Assembly (NCBI GenBank): GCA_025057245.1
Contig: JANWYC010000015.1
Span: forward strand, 3,781 to 11,996
DNA from: Aquificaceae bacterium
GTDB taxonomy: Bacteria; Aquificota; Aquificia; Aquificales; Aquificaceae
Direction: 5' to 3'
DNA: 8,216 nucleotides
Below, one piece after another: positions 1 to 7,054 of this stretch. A program made the position numbers and the translations under genes. The notes below the pieces were generated by a model, which saw nothing but the letters and a program-made list of their open reading frames with translations, was not told where the DNA came from and ran no database searches. Within the stretch, counting starts at the first letter, position 1. Each line of letters opens with the position of its first letter.

Positions 1-566
1 AGGATGTAGACCTTGCGGAGAAAATCATAAAGAACGACGACCAGATTGATGAATTGGAAGTGGAAATAGAAAGGCGGTGTATAAGGATGATAGCACTTTA
101 CCAGCCCGAGGCGGTGGATTTAAGGCTCATAATGGGTATATACAAAATAGTTTCTGACCTTGAGAGAATTGGAGATGAAGCGGAGAACATAGCGGAGAGG
201 GCTATATTGCTATCTCAGGAAAGTCCCCTCAAGCCATACATAAACCTTACACTGATGGCGGCAAACGTGAAAAGCATGATAGAGGATGCGGTGCTCTCCT
301 TCTTCCAAAGAGACGTTGCCTTAGCCAGAAAGGTAATAGAGAGGGATGAGATGGTTGATGAGCTGTATCATCAGGTGCAGAGGGAGCTCATTACCTACAT
401 GCTTGAAGACCACAGGAACATAAGAAAGTCCATACATCTCTCTTTTATAGCCAGACACTTTGAGAGGATTGCTGACCACGCTGAGAACATAGCGGAGATG
501 ACCATATACTGGTCAGAAGGTGAAGTTGTCAAGCATCAGCACGGGAAGGAGAGAGAGATGCATTGA
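1..566 (+). CDS. phoU: Phosphate transport system regulatory protein PhoU, 5' end cut by window
   Basis: Reading frame is open from base 3 to the TGA at 564-566, so about 187 C-terminal residues are present. PhoU is usually about 220-235 residues, so only the N-terminal helix region is missing; the TTG at 54 is internal, not a real start. The two family signatures are visible: a DLERIGDEAENIAE stretch (about nt 153-197) and a second HFERIADHAENIAE stretch (about nt 456-500). These are the E/D-rich metal-binding motifs of the two three-helix bundles. PhoU is a cytoplasmic peripheral protein that links the Pst phosphate transporter to a PhoR-type kinase and represses the Pho response when phosphate is plentiful. 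The next gene starts inside its stop codon and is a histidine kinase, which fits that signalling role. Pst genes would be expected upstream, outside the window. Confidence 0.95.
   Translation, partial: DVDLAEKIIKNDDQIDELEVEIERRCIRMIALYQPEAVDLRLIMGIYKIVSDLERIGDEAENIAERAILLSQESPLKPYINLTLMAANVKSMIEDAVLSFFQRDVALARKVIERDEMVDELYHQVQRELITYMLEDHRNIRKSIHLSFIARHFERIADHAENIAEMTIYWSEGEVVKHQHGKEREMH
546..551 (+). promoter_or_regulatory. Shine-Dalgarno AAGGAG for the kinase TTG start
   Basis: AAGGAG followed by a GAGAGAG purine run lies within the end of phoU, 11 nt before the TTG at 563. It supports the unusual TTG start. The start overlaps the phoU stop as TTGA, implying translational coupling. Confidence 0.6.
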
Positions 567-2290
567 GGTTATACCTTAGCTTTGCCCTATTCCTAACCCT
601 TTTCTTTCTGGTAAACATAGCCTTTCTTGACAACCTGAGACGCATATGGGATGTTAGCTATCCCATAATCCTTCTAATAATCAATCTTGACCTTCTGGTT
701 TTGTTTGTAGTATTTACGATTTTTTTTAGAAAGTTTCTCAAGACGTATCTGGCGGGTAGGAAAGAACCACTAAGGCGTAAGCTTTCTACAAGTCTTATAC
801 TCTACATAATAACGCCGTTGATTTTTCTCAATGTGGCAACCGCCATCATTTTGCTTCAGTCAACCAAGACCTTTGTAAGCGGTCAACTTAAGGAAATTGC
901 AAAGAAAGCAGAGCACTTAAGGTCTCTAATCTTAGAGGAGGAGAAGAAACAGGCGGAGATATACAGAAGAATGATTTTGAATTTAAAAGAGAAAGGAATT
1001 GAACTGCAGGATTTTAAGGGTATGGAAGGTTTTATGGATGTGAAGAAAGATGACGCATGCTCTGAAGCGTTTAAAGACGGCGTCCTTGTCCTTTGCGTGG
1101 AAGGTTATAGGGTGGAGCTTAAGAAGGAAAAAGGTAAAATAGCTTTGGTGCAAGACATAGAAGACACCGCAAAGGAACTGAGAAACATGGTAAAGGGTAG
1201 GGATATAATCGGCGGTATATACGTTTACTTTCTTGTTCTTGCGGGTTTTGTCTCCTTCCTTTCAGCGGTGTGGTTTGGAAACCTTATAGCCAGACACATA
1301 AGCCTTCCCCTCGAGAGACTGTCTCAAAGGTCAAGGGAGATAGCTAAGGGAAACTTTGAGATAGGCATAGAAGTTCCCCAGAGTAAAGACGAGGTTCAGG
1401 AGCTTGCCTTGAGCTTCCTAACCATGAAAGAGGAACTAAAGAGCCTGTATAAAAAGCTAAACAGGGAAAAGGAGATACTTACCGAGCTTTTTAATGCGTT
1501 ACCAGTAGGCATAGTGTTTGTATCAGAGGAGGGGGAGACCTTTAAAAACAGTGCCTACGAAGAGCTCTCTAAAAAAGCCAGCGTGAGAGAAAGCTCCATA
1601 GACCTGGGAACGGGAAGGGTGTGGATTTACGAGGACCTTGAGTCTACCATACTGGCGGAGAGGTTCAGAACTTGGCAGATGGCGGTAAAAAGAATAGCCC
1701 ACGAGATAAAAAACCCTCTAACTCCCATAAGTCTTAACTTAGAAAGACTTCTAAGGTCTGTGGAAAGAGGAGAGCTTGACTTGGAAAAGGTGTCTCAGAT
1801 GACAAGGTTAATATTAGAAGAGCTTGAGAGAATCAGGAAAACCGTAGACCAGTTTCGTAGCCTATCCGCAGAGGTAGAGCCAGAATTTAAAGAGCTCTAT
1901 CTTGGTGAAGTTCTCAGAAATGTTGCCAAAATGTATGAAGACCTGAAAGTGGAAGTGCGGGGAGACTTAAAGGTGCTTGGGGATGAAAGGCTTTTGAGAG
2001 ATATGTTCTTTAACCTTCTAAACAATAGTCTTCAGTGGAAGGCAAAGAATGTGACGGTTGAAATAAATACGGATAGGATGGTATACAAGGACAACGGAGT
2101 GGGTATAGAAGAGGGGAAGGAGGAAGTGATTTTCCTGCCTTATCACTCAGAAAATCCAGAGGGTATGGGTCTGGGTCTTGCAATAGTAAAACACATAGCG
2201 GAGCTCCATCGCTGGAGGGTAAGAGCCATTCCTCAAAAGGATGGTTTTCATTTGGTGTTTGAGTTAAGGGAGAGAAAGGGCAAGATTTGA
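563..2290 (+). CDS. Membrane sensor histidine kinase, NtrY-like architecture
   Basis: A 575-residue two-component sensor kinase. Visible in order: three closely spaced hydrophobic segments (about 5-22, 34-54, 76-99), an extracytoplasmic region of about 110 residues rich in Lys/Glu (100-212), a fourth TM segment (about 216-238), a HAMP domain (about 240-295), a short PAS-like segment (about 303-360), and a HisKA domain with phospho-acceptor His380 in an HEIKNPLTP box. The ATPase domain has its N box around Asn484/Asn487, G1 as DNGVG (510-514) and G2 as GMGLGL (534-539). All catalytic boxes look intact, so it should autophosphorylate. Three N-terminal TMs, a loop, a TM and HAMP-PAS-HisKA is the plan of NtrY (nitrogen sensing). 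The phoU neighbour instead hints at a PhoR-like role. No response regulator is in the window. The PAS segment is short, and two Cys (166, 178) lie in the extracytoplasmic loop. The start is TTG, overlapping the phoU stop by 4 nt. Confidence 0.9.
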   Translation: MRLYLSFALFLTLFFLVNIAFLDNLRRIWDVSYPIILLIINLDLLVLFVVFTIFFRKFLKTYLAGRKEPLRRKLSTSLILYIITPLIFLNVATAIILLQSTKTFVSGQLKEIAKKAEHLRSLILEEEKKQAEIYRRMILNLKEKGIELQDFKGMEGFMDVKKDDACSEAFKDGVLVLCVEGYRVELKKEKGKIALVQDIEDTAKELRNMVKGRDIIGGIYVYFLVLAGFVSFLSAVWFGNLIARHISLPLERLSQRSREIAKGNFEIGIEVPQSKDEVQELALSFLTMKEELKSLYKKLNREKEILTELFNALPVGIVFVSEEGETFKNSAYEELSKKASVRESSIDLGTGRVWIYEDLESTILAERFRTWQMAVKRIAHEIKNPLTPISLNLERLLRSVERGELDLEKVSQMTRLILEELERIRKTVDQFRSLSAEVEPEFKELYLGEVLRNVAKMYEDLKVEVRGDLKVLGDERLLRDMFFNLLNNSLQWKAKNVTVEINTDRMVYKDNGVGIEEGKEEVIFLPYHSENPEGMGLGLAIVKHIAELHRWRVRAIPQKDGFHLVFELRERKGKI

Positions 2291-2736
2291 AGAATTCTAA
2301 TCAGATGGTTCTCCCAGATAACCTCCAGCTCGTCCATTACAGCCTTTTCTTTGTCTTGCATGCTAAGACCTTTAAAGCTTTCTGACTTTACACCCCTTTC
2401 GTGCAAAAGCAAGGGAACAAAAAGTTTACCCATAGCATAGAAGAGGAAGGCAAGCTCCACATCTGACAGCTGAGGGAATCGGTTAAAAGTGTTGTAAGTT
2501 TTCAATCCCGCCCAGTATGTCCAGTATTTAACCTCTGGGTCTTCAAGCCTTTTTTCATAACCCCCAATGCCCATAGCAATTAATGCCCTTAAAAGCCTGT
2601 CATCAGGCTCAGGGCAAACCTTTTCCATATCCGCTCTTAGCTCTTCCAGCTCCTTTGAAGTTATAAGCTGGTAGGCTTCTAAAAACTTGCTCCCCCAGTT
2701 TTTATACTTTATAAACTCTTGGTGGGGTAGCTTCAA
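2248..2736 (-). CDS. Hypothetical protein, predicted all-helical, cytoplasmic
   Basis: I do not recognise this 162-residue protein. It has no signal peptide or clear membrane segment. It looks almost wholly alpha-helical and charged, with an aromatic-rich middle (YWTYWAGLKTYNTF, about 71-84) and a hydrophobic stretch LAFLFYAMGKLFVPLLL (about 95-111) that could be a buried helix. The TTG start overlaps the stop of the upstream zinc-ribbon gene as TTGA and is supported by GGAGG 7 nt upstream. This good ribosome site and tight coupling argue that it is a real gene. Its last 14 codons overlap, tail to tail, the end of the kinase gene on the other strand (43 bp). Small helical proteins near Mo-cofactor genes can be TorD/NarJ-type chaperones, but I see no motif of that family and do not make the call. 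Confidence 0.75.
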   Translation of the reverse strand: MKLPHQEFIKYKNWGSKFLEAYQLITSKELEELRADMEKVCPEPDDRLLRALIAMGIGGYEKRLEDPEVKYWTYWAGLKTYNTFNRFPQLSDVELAFLFYAMGKLFVPLLLHERGVKSESFKGLSMQDKEKAVMDELEVIWENHLIRILQILPFLSLNSNTK

Positions 2737-3302
2737 CCCGTTGCCTCCGACCTCTCGTAGTCAGGGCATTCAAGGGTAGAGAGGTCTATTGATGGTATTT
2801 CCTCTCTTGTGTCTGTTCTGTATCCACAGACAAAGCAGTCTATTGAAACTGCGTAGCCTGCGTATACATGCCCCACATCCCAACCACAAAGCGGACACTC
2901 ACCCTCCTTAGCCTTTAGTTTTTCTTTAACCCTATTGCCTTTTTTCAGCTCTGCGTGTGCCTCCTTCACTCTGTCTATAGACCTTTGAACCTCATCACTG
3001 TTCCACTCAGAACCACATTCCAGGCAGCGATACTCTGCGTAGTTTCCCTCTTTTATAAGCCTTATAACTCGGTTAGAACCGCACCTGTCGTCTACACAAA
3101 CCTCTCCTATGAGTTTACTGCCAAGCCTGTCAAGTATTCTTCTAAAGTCTTCCTGAGTTAGCATCATGGGAACATCGTAAACCTTGTATCCACAGCACTG
3201 ACACTGAGCTTCTACTCTTGGATACGGTTCGTCGTATTCACACACCTTTAGAGAAACCCTTTTACAATGAGGGCATAGCTCCAAGTGAGTTAAACAAACC
3301 AT
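2733..3302 (-). CDS. Protein with three tandem zinc ribbons, function unknown
   Basis: A 189-residue Cys-rich protein with three separate four-Cys zinc-ribbon-like modules. Module 1 pairs C10/C13 with C34/C37 (CPHC, CQCCGY). Module 2 pairs C69/C74 with C93/C96 (CVDDRC, CLECGSEW). Module 3 pairs C136/C139 with C156/C159 (CPLCGW, CFVCGY). A charged helical linker (about 104-132) separates modules 2 and 3. Such knuckles bind structural zinc and usually mediate protein or nucleic-acid contacts; no catalytic domain is visible. The ATG start has a strong AGGAGGT 6 nt upstream. It follows mobB by 12 nt and overlaps the next gene by 4 nt. FdhE, a Cys-rich maturation factor for formate dehydrogenase, is one family worth comparing because of the mobB neighbour, but length and spacing do not clearly match. 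I assign no function. Confidence 0.85.
   Translation of the reverse strand: MVCLTHLELCPHCKRVSLKVCEYDEPYPRVEAQCQCCGYKVYDVPMMLTQEDFRRILDRLGSKLIGEVCVDDRCGSNRVIRLIKEGNYAEYRCLECGSEWNSDEVQRSIDRVKEAHAELKKGNRVKEKLKAKEGECPLCGWDVGHVYAGYAVSIDCFVCGYRTDTREEIPSIDLSTLECPDYERSEATG
2744..2748 (-). promoter_or_regulatory. Shine-Dalgarno GGAGG deciding a TTG start
   Basis: On the minus strand GGAGG lies 7 nt before the TTG at 2736, inside the 3' end of the zinc-ribbon gene. It justifies TTG rather than the first downstream ATG, which would remove about 36 residues. Confidence 0.65.
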
Positions 3303-3308
3303 TTTTTG

Positions 3309-3315
3309 ACCTCCT
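3309..3315 (-). promoter_or_regulatory. Strong Shine-Dalgarno AGGAGGT for the zinc-ribbon gene
   Basis: A near-complete anti-SD match on the minus strand, 6 nt before ATG 3302 and overlapping the last base of the mobB stop codon. It suggests efficient independent initiation for the downstream pair. Confidence 0.75.
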
Positions 3316-3728
3316 CAGTCTTTCATTATATAGTCTATTACATCGGAGAGCTCCCGCAAGCCTTCCACTCTAAAACCTTCTACACACAGCTCTCCCAAAA
3401 CTATCTTTTTTACGCCTTCAAGAGACTTCCAACCTTCAAGGATGACCACATCACAGTCTTTGAAATACTCCTGCACCACTTTTAGAGGCTCATCCTCCGC
3501 CATCTGCCACAGGGTTAACTTTCCCGGTGATAACAGCGCAGTCTTATGCGTAAGGATGAAAACTCTTTGAGTGTCGCTCCCTTCTTTGTCTGTTATGCCG
3601 TGTCCCTTTGGGTCATGCTTTATGTAGCCTACTTTTAGACCTCTTCTCTGGAGCTCTGGTATGAGCTTTTCTATCAGAGTGGTCTTTCCAGAGTTATGGT
3701 ATCCCACAACGCTAACCACCTTTGGCAT
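3315..3728 (-). CDS. mobB: Molybdopterin-guanine dinucleotide biosynthesis adaptor MobB
   Basis: A small P-loop GTPase-like protein of 137 residues from the chosen ATG. MobB assists MobA in attaching GMP to molybdopterin, giving the guanine-dinucleotide Mo/W cofactor of DMSO-reductase-family enzymes. Visible: Walker A GYHNSGKT (9-16) directly after the first strand, IKHDPKGH (36-43), the DKEGSDTQR segment (47-55), and Walker B with the family motif DVVILEGWK (93-101). The length is at the short end of the family, and there is no MobA or MoeA fusion. A TTG six bases upstream (3734) would add two residues, but the AAGGAG at 3736-3741 is 1 nt from that TTG and 7 nt from the ATG at 3728, so ATG is preferred. 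It overlaps the end of the acyltransferase gene by 17 nt, and the zinc-ribbon gene follows after 12 nt. Confidence 0.93.
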   Translation of the reverse strand: MPKVVSVVGYHNSGKTTLIEKLIPELQRRGLKVGYIKHDPKGHGITDKEGSDTQRVFILTHKTALLSPGKLTLWQMAEDEPLKVVQEYFKDCDVVILEGWKSLEGVKKIVLGELCVEGFRVEGLRELSDVIDYIMKD

Positions 3729-4353
3729 TGGCAAGCTCCTTTATGCTCTCCATTATAGCCTCCGCAACCCTTCTGTAGCCTTTGAGATTGTCATCGTCGT
3801 TGTAAACCTTAGGCTTGCCTATCACAACTTTTATCCCGTGCTTTAAAGATGGATATTTTGCACCCTTTGGGAGGACAAGGTCAGTGCCTTCTATGTAAAC
3901 TGGCAAGACTGGTTTTTGGCTTTTTATGGCTAAGAGACCCACGCCCAGCTTTGGCTTTAGAAACTCGCCGGGGTTTGCCCTCGTCCCTTCTGGAAATATG
4001 CCTAACTTACAGCCTGAATGCATAAGCTCCAAGGCAATCTCAAGAACTTCCACATCGCCTGAGCCCCTCCTAACGGGCAAAGCACCCATGTGAGGTAGCA
4101 ATCTTCCAAGTATGGGAATGCGAAAGAGCTCTTCTTTTGCCAAAAACCTCAAAGGCTCTGAGAAAACGCTGTTTAGAACTGGGGGGTCTAAATGGCTTCT
4201 GTGGTTGCTGGCAACGATGCAAGGGGTAGGGGGAACATGCTCAAGACCGTAAGCTTCAATCTTAAAGACTTTTATAAACAAAAGTTTAACAGAAGGACAC
4301 AGGGGGGACAGAAACCATTTACCCAGATGGCTTACAGGACAACCACTGGGCAT
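3712..4353 (-). CDS. plsC: 1-acyl-sn-glycerol-3-phosphate acyltransferase (PlsC family)
   Basis: A 213-residue glycerolipid acyltransferase. It should acylate lysophosphatidate to phosphatidate in membrane phospholipid synthesis, at the cytoplasmic face of the inner membrane. All family blocks are present: NHRSHLD (50-56; catalytic His51 and Asp56), the LPVRRG block (92-97) carrying the substrate-binding Arg, FPEGTR (120-125), and the LPVYIEG block (150-156). The N-terminus (12-30) is moderately hydrophobic but not a clear TM segment, so peripheral attachment is likely. The ATG start has AGGAGGT 4 nt upstream. It overlaps the stress-protein gene by 22 nt and mobB by 17 nt. The exact acceptor cannot be proven from sequence, because some family members act on other lysolipids. 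Confidence 0.92.
   Translation of the reverse strand: MPSGCPVSHLGKWFLSPLCPSVKLLFIKVFKIEAYGLEHVPPTPCIVASNHRSHLDPPVLNSVFSEPLRFLAKEELFRIPILGRLLPHMGALPVRRGSGDVEVLEIALELMHSGCKLGIFPEGTRANPGEFLKPKLGVGLLAIKSQKPVLPVYIEGTDLVLPKGAKYPSLKHGIKVVIGKPKVYNDDDNLKGYRRVAEAIMESIKELANAKGG
3736..3741 (-). promoter_or_regulatory. Shine-Dalgarno AAGGAG fixing the mobB start
   Basis: On the minus strand AAGGAG lies 7 nt before ATG 3728 and only 1 nt before the alternative TTG 3734. It selects the shorter MobB. It sits inside the acyltransferase coding region. Confidence 0.7.
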
Positions 4354-5120
4354 TTTAACCTCCTCATAAGGTGTAGAGAGACGCTACCTATCTGTTCTTT
4401 CATACCACGCCCCCTCCTGCCAACTATAACCAGGTCGTAATCCCAGGTGTTTATATACTTTACCAACTCCCTGTATGGGTCTCCTTCTAAAAGCACAAGG
4501 TTTAACTCCCTGTCTCCAAAAAGGTCTGTATACATATGCTTTGTTTCCTCTTCCTTATCCAAAAGGCTTTTTTTGTAGTCTTTTCCGCTTAGCTTTCCCT
4601 TTAGCCTCCCTATGTTTACCGAGTGCACCAGTTGAAATTCAAAGTCAAAAAATTTCCTGAGTGTATCCGCAAACTCCACCTGCTTTAGGGACCTCTCTGA
4701 GAAGTCCACCGGAAGACAGACTTTTTTTATATCAACCTTTGCACCATCTTTATACACCCAAAATCTAAGTTCGTCCGTCTCCGATACGAGCCACTCGGGT
4801 ATAGACTCACCCAAAACACGCCTGTTATACTTTACAAACAAAAGGTCGTAGTTTTCTTTTATATCCGTAAGCACCTTCTCTCCATCCCCGTAAAGGGTTA
4901 AAAAGTGCACATCCCCGAAGATTGAATGCACCGCCCTCCTTATGGCATTCTGTTTTTCCTCCGAAGACTTTTGAAAGGTTTGACAGAATCTTTCAATAGG
5001 ATGTTCTCTTTTCACATACAGGAAGTGTGGGCTAAGACCAAGCTTTGAGGTTATTGCCTTTGCGTAGCTCAGGTATTCTGGGTCTTCTTCAGAGATTTGA
5101 ACCGCAACCCTTCCAAGCAT
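4332..5120 (-). CDS. Universal stress protein with two UspA-like halves
   Basis: 262 residues, about twice a single Usp domain. The C-terminal half (about 130-262) is a recognisable UspA fold: it opens with KKVCLPVDFSERS (132-144), where the Asp of VDFS sits at the usual nucleotide site. It ends with DLVIVGRRG (229-237), IGSVSLHLM and CPVVVL. The canonical ATP loop of this family is G-2x-G-9x-G-S/T; here it reads G234-2x-G237-7x-G245-S246, two residues shorter. The N-terminal half (1-125) keeps the strand-helix pattern (RVAVQISEED, YDLLFVKYN) but lacks the glycine loop and is probably structural. Function is likely cytoplasmic stress or energy-state response by nucleotide binding; the specific role is unknown. 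The ATG overlaps the thrS stop by one base (TAATG). There is only a weak purine run upstream, so translation is probably coupled to thrS. Confidence 0.85.
   Translation of the reverse strand: MLGRVAVQISEEDPEYLSYAKAITSKLGLSPHFLYVKREHPIERFCQTFQKSSEEKQNAIRRAVHSIFGDVHFLTLYGDGEKVLTDIKENYDLLFVKYNRRVLGESIPEWLVSETDELRFWVYKDGAKVDIKKVCLPVDFSERSLKQVEFADTLRKFFDFEFQLVHSVNIGRLKGKLSGKDYKKSLLDKEEETKHMYTDLFGDRELNLVLLEGDPYRELVKYINTWDYDLVIVGRRGRGMKEQIGSVSLHLMRRLKCPVVVL
4358..4364 (-). promoter_or_regulatory. Shine-Dalgarno AGGAGGT for plsC
   Basis: A near-perfect site on the minus strand, 4 nt before ATG 4353, lying within the end of the upstream universal-stress gene. It supports this start despite the 22-nt gene overlap. 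Confidence 0.7.
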
Positions 5121-7039
5121 TACTCTTTCTTAGCTACCTTTTCTAAAAGCATGGTGGCGAACTTCTCCAGTGGCATGGAACCCAAGTTTCCTTCTTTCTT
5201 GCTTCTAACCGACACAGTCCTTTCTTGCCACTCCTTGTCCCCTAAGACCACAAGGTAGGGTATTTTCTGAAGCTCTCCATCTCTTATGCGAGCGTTTAAC
5301 CTTTCGTCTCTCATGTCACTTTCGACTCTGAGCCCCTTTGACCTAAGGTAGTTCTCCACTTCCTCTGCGTAGGCACCGTGCTTATCTGGTGATATGGGAA
5401 TGAGCCTAACCTGCACTGGTGAAAGCCACAGAGGTAAAAGCCCTGCGTAATGTTCCAAAAGCACGCCCACAAACCTCTCTATAGAGCCAAATATAGCCCT
5501 GTGAACCATGTATGGTCTGTGTCTTTTGTTATCTTGACCCACATATTCCATGTCAAACCGTTCGGGAAGGTTAAAGTCAAACTGTATGGTAGAACACTGC
5601 CACAGCCTGCCTATGGCATCTTTTATCTTAACGTCTATCTTCGGTCCGTAAAAGGCACCACCACCCTCATCCACTTGATAGTCAAGTCCCAGAGTTTTCA
5701 CAGCCCTCTCCAGTGCACCCTCCGCCAGCTCCCACTGCTCCTTAGAGCCTATGGCATCAGAAGGTCTGGTGGATATGTAGACCATAAAGTCCTCAAAGCC
5801 AAAGTCCTTTAGCATACTCACCGCAAACTCAAGAGTCTCTTCAATAACACCTTCCACCTGCTCCGGCGTGCATACTATGTGAGCATCGTCTTGTGTAAAA
5901 CCTCTCACCCTCATAAGACCGTGAAGCACGCCAGACATCTCGTATCGATAAACCGTGCCAAGCTCAGCCAGCTTTAGGGGGAGCTCTTTGTAGCTCCTAA
6001 CCTTACTTTTGTAAATTGCCACGTGAAAAGGACAGTTCATAGGCTTTACGAAGTATTCTTCTTGCTCAATTTCCATAGGTGAGAACATGTTTGACCTGTA
6101 GTAGTCCAAGTGACCGCTCCTCTGCCAGAGAATTGAGTTCCCCACATGAGGTGTGTAAACCAGCTGGTAGCCCCTTTTAAGATGCTCTTCTTTCCAGTAG
6201 TCTTCAAGTGTCTTTCTCAGCATTGCACCCTTAGGAAGCCACAGCACCAGACCCGCTCCCACGCTCTCGTCTATGATAAACAGCTCCAGCTCCTTACCCA
6301 GTTTTCTGTGGTCTCTTTTCTTAGCTTCCTCGTAGAACCTTAGCCTATCCTCAAGCTCTTTTTTATCCCAGAAGGCTATGCCGTAAATTCTCTGAAGCAT
6401 AGGTTTTGTAGAATCGCCCATCCAGTACGCGCCTGCCACATGGGTTAGCTTAAACTCACCCACCATGCCCGTTGACGGCACATGCGGACCCCTACACAAG
6501 TCTGTAAAACCATCCTGCCCGTAGATGGATATTACCTCACCCTCTTCTATTCTGTTGATTATGTCCAACTTGTATTTTTCCCCAGATTGGGAGAAGAGCT
6601 CTATAGCCTGCCCTCTTTCAATTTCTTTTCTGAAAAGAGGATAGTTTTTCTTGATTATCTCCCTCATCTTCTCTTCTATCTTGGGTAGGTCTTCTGAGCT
6701 TATGGTATGACCTTCCACTTCCACATCGTAGTAAAAGCCTTCCTCCGTAGTAGGACCTATGCCTAAGTGAACTTTTTCGTAGCCGTAGAGTTCTTTAAGA
6801 GCCTGAGCCATTATGTGAGAAAGAGTGTGTCTCATTATGTCAAGACTTTCTCTGTCTTTGTAAAAAATAGGTTCTATCTCAATGCTTTCTTTTATGGGTG
6901 TAAGGAGGTCAATTACCTTTGAACCCGACTTTCCACCTACCGCACCCTCCACGCCGGCTATTTTAAAAACTTCACTTAGCGTAGTTCCCTTCTGTATGTA
7001 AAACTCCTTGTCTTTAACCTTAACTTTTAGACCTTCCAT
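5120..7039 (-). CDS. thrS: Threonyl-tRNA synthetase
   Basis: Charges tRNA-Thr with threonine in the cytoplasm. From the chosen ATG it is 639 residues, the usual full length (about 640). Domains: TGS (about 1-60), an editing domain with HTLSH (His71, His75) and DLCRGPH (Cys182, His186), a class II catalytic core, and an anticodon-binding domain from about 540. The catalytic zinc ligands are visible as Cys336 (MNCPFH), His387 (QDDAHI) and His513 (VHRAIFGS). Motif 2 is present around RYEMSGVLHGLMRVRGF. Editing residues are intact, so it should clear Ser-tRNA-Thr. An upstream in-frame GTG (7066) would add nine residues (MCFLTIIKA) not typical of the family. A TATAAT lies between that GTG and the ATG, so ATG 7039 is preferred. 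I see no ribosome-binding site before either start. This is the first gene of the minus-strand operon. Confidence 0.97.
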   Translation of the reverse strand: MEGLKVKVKDKEFYIQKGTTLSEVFKIAGVEGAVGGKSGSKVIDLLTPIKESIEIEPIFYKDRESLDIMRHTLSHIMAQALKELYGYEKVHLGIGPTTEEGFYYDVEVEGHTISSEDLPKIEEKMREIIKKNYPLFRKEIERGQAIELFSQSGEKYKLDIINRIEEGEVISIYGQDGFTDLCRGPHVPSTGMVGEFKLTHVAGAYWMGDSTKPMLQRIYGIAFWDKKELEDRLRFYEEAKKRDHRKLGKELELFIIDESVGAGLVLWLPKGAMLRKTLEDYWKEEHLKRGYQLVYTPHVGNSILWQRSGHLDYYRSNMFSPMEIEQEEYFVKPMNCPFHVAIYKSKVRSYKELPLKLAELGTVYRYEMSGVLHGLMRVRGFTQDDAHIVCTPEQVEGVIEETLEFAVSMLKDFGFEDFMVYISTRPSDAIGSKEQWELAEGALERAVKTLGLDYQVDEGGGAFYGPKIDVKIKDAIGRLWQCSTIQFDFNLPERFDMEYVGQDNKRHRPYMVHRAIFGSIERFVGVLLEHYAGLLPLWLSPVQVRLIPISPDKHGAYAEEVENYLRSKGLRVESDMRDERLNARIRDGELQKIPYLVVLGDKEWQERTVSVRSKKEGNLGSMPLEKFATMLLEKVAKKE

Positions 7040-7054
7040 AGCTTTAATTATAGT
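7026..7054 (+). promoter_or_regulatory. Candidate promoter for the intergenic RNA (TTTAGA, 17 bp, TATAGT)
   Basis: The -35 candidate TTTAGA (7026-7031) matches TTGACA at 4 of 6 positions. The spacer is 17 bp and the -10 candidate TATAGT (7049-7054) matches 5 of 6. Initiation is predicted around 7060-7062, a few bases before the 5' arm of the long closing helix (7067). The elements overlap the thrS start and its own -10 on the other strand. Confidence 0.45.
7047..7052 (-). promoter_or_regulatory. Probable -10 box (TATAAT) for thrS, giving an almost leaderless mRNA
   Basis: A consensus TATAAT on the minus strand ends 7 nt before the thrS ATG at 7039. Initiation at the usual distance would put the mRNA 5' end on or next to the start codon, consistent with the lack of a Shine-Dalgarno sequence. 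I find no good -35 hexamer 16-18 bp upstream, which weakens the call. The box shares bases with a plus-strand -10 candidate at 7049-7054. Confidence 0.45.

Noticed and set aside
2291..2330. Possible terminator between the convergent genes
   Set aside because: Only an AGAATTCT palindrome and a 4-bp GGTT/AACC pair are present, with no T run, and the region is coding on the minus strand.
2248..2736. TorD/NarJ-type molybdo-enzyme chaperone
   Set aside because: Size and helicity fit, but none of the conserved family segments can be found, so the name would be a guess from context.
3729..3734. TTG start for mobB, two residues longer
   Set aside because: The Shine-Dalgarno would be only 1 nt from that TTG, while it is 7 nt from ATG 3728, and MobB proteins commonly begin MPK before the first strand.
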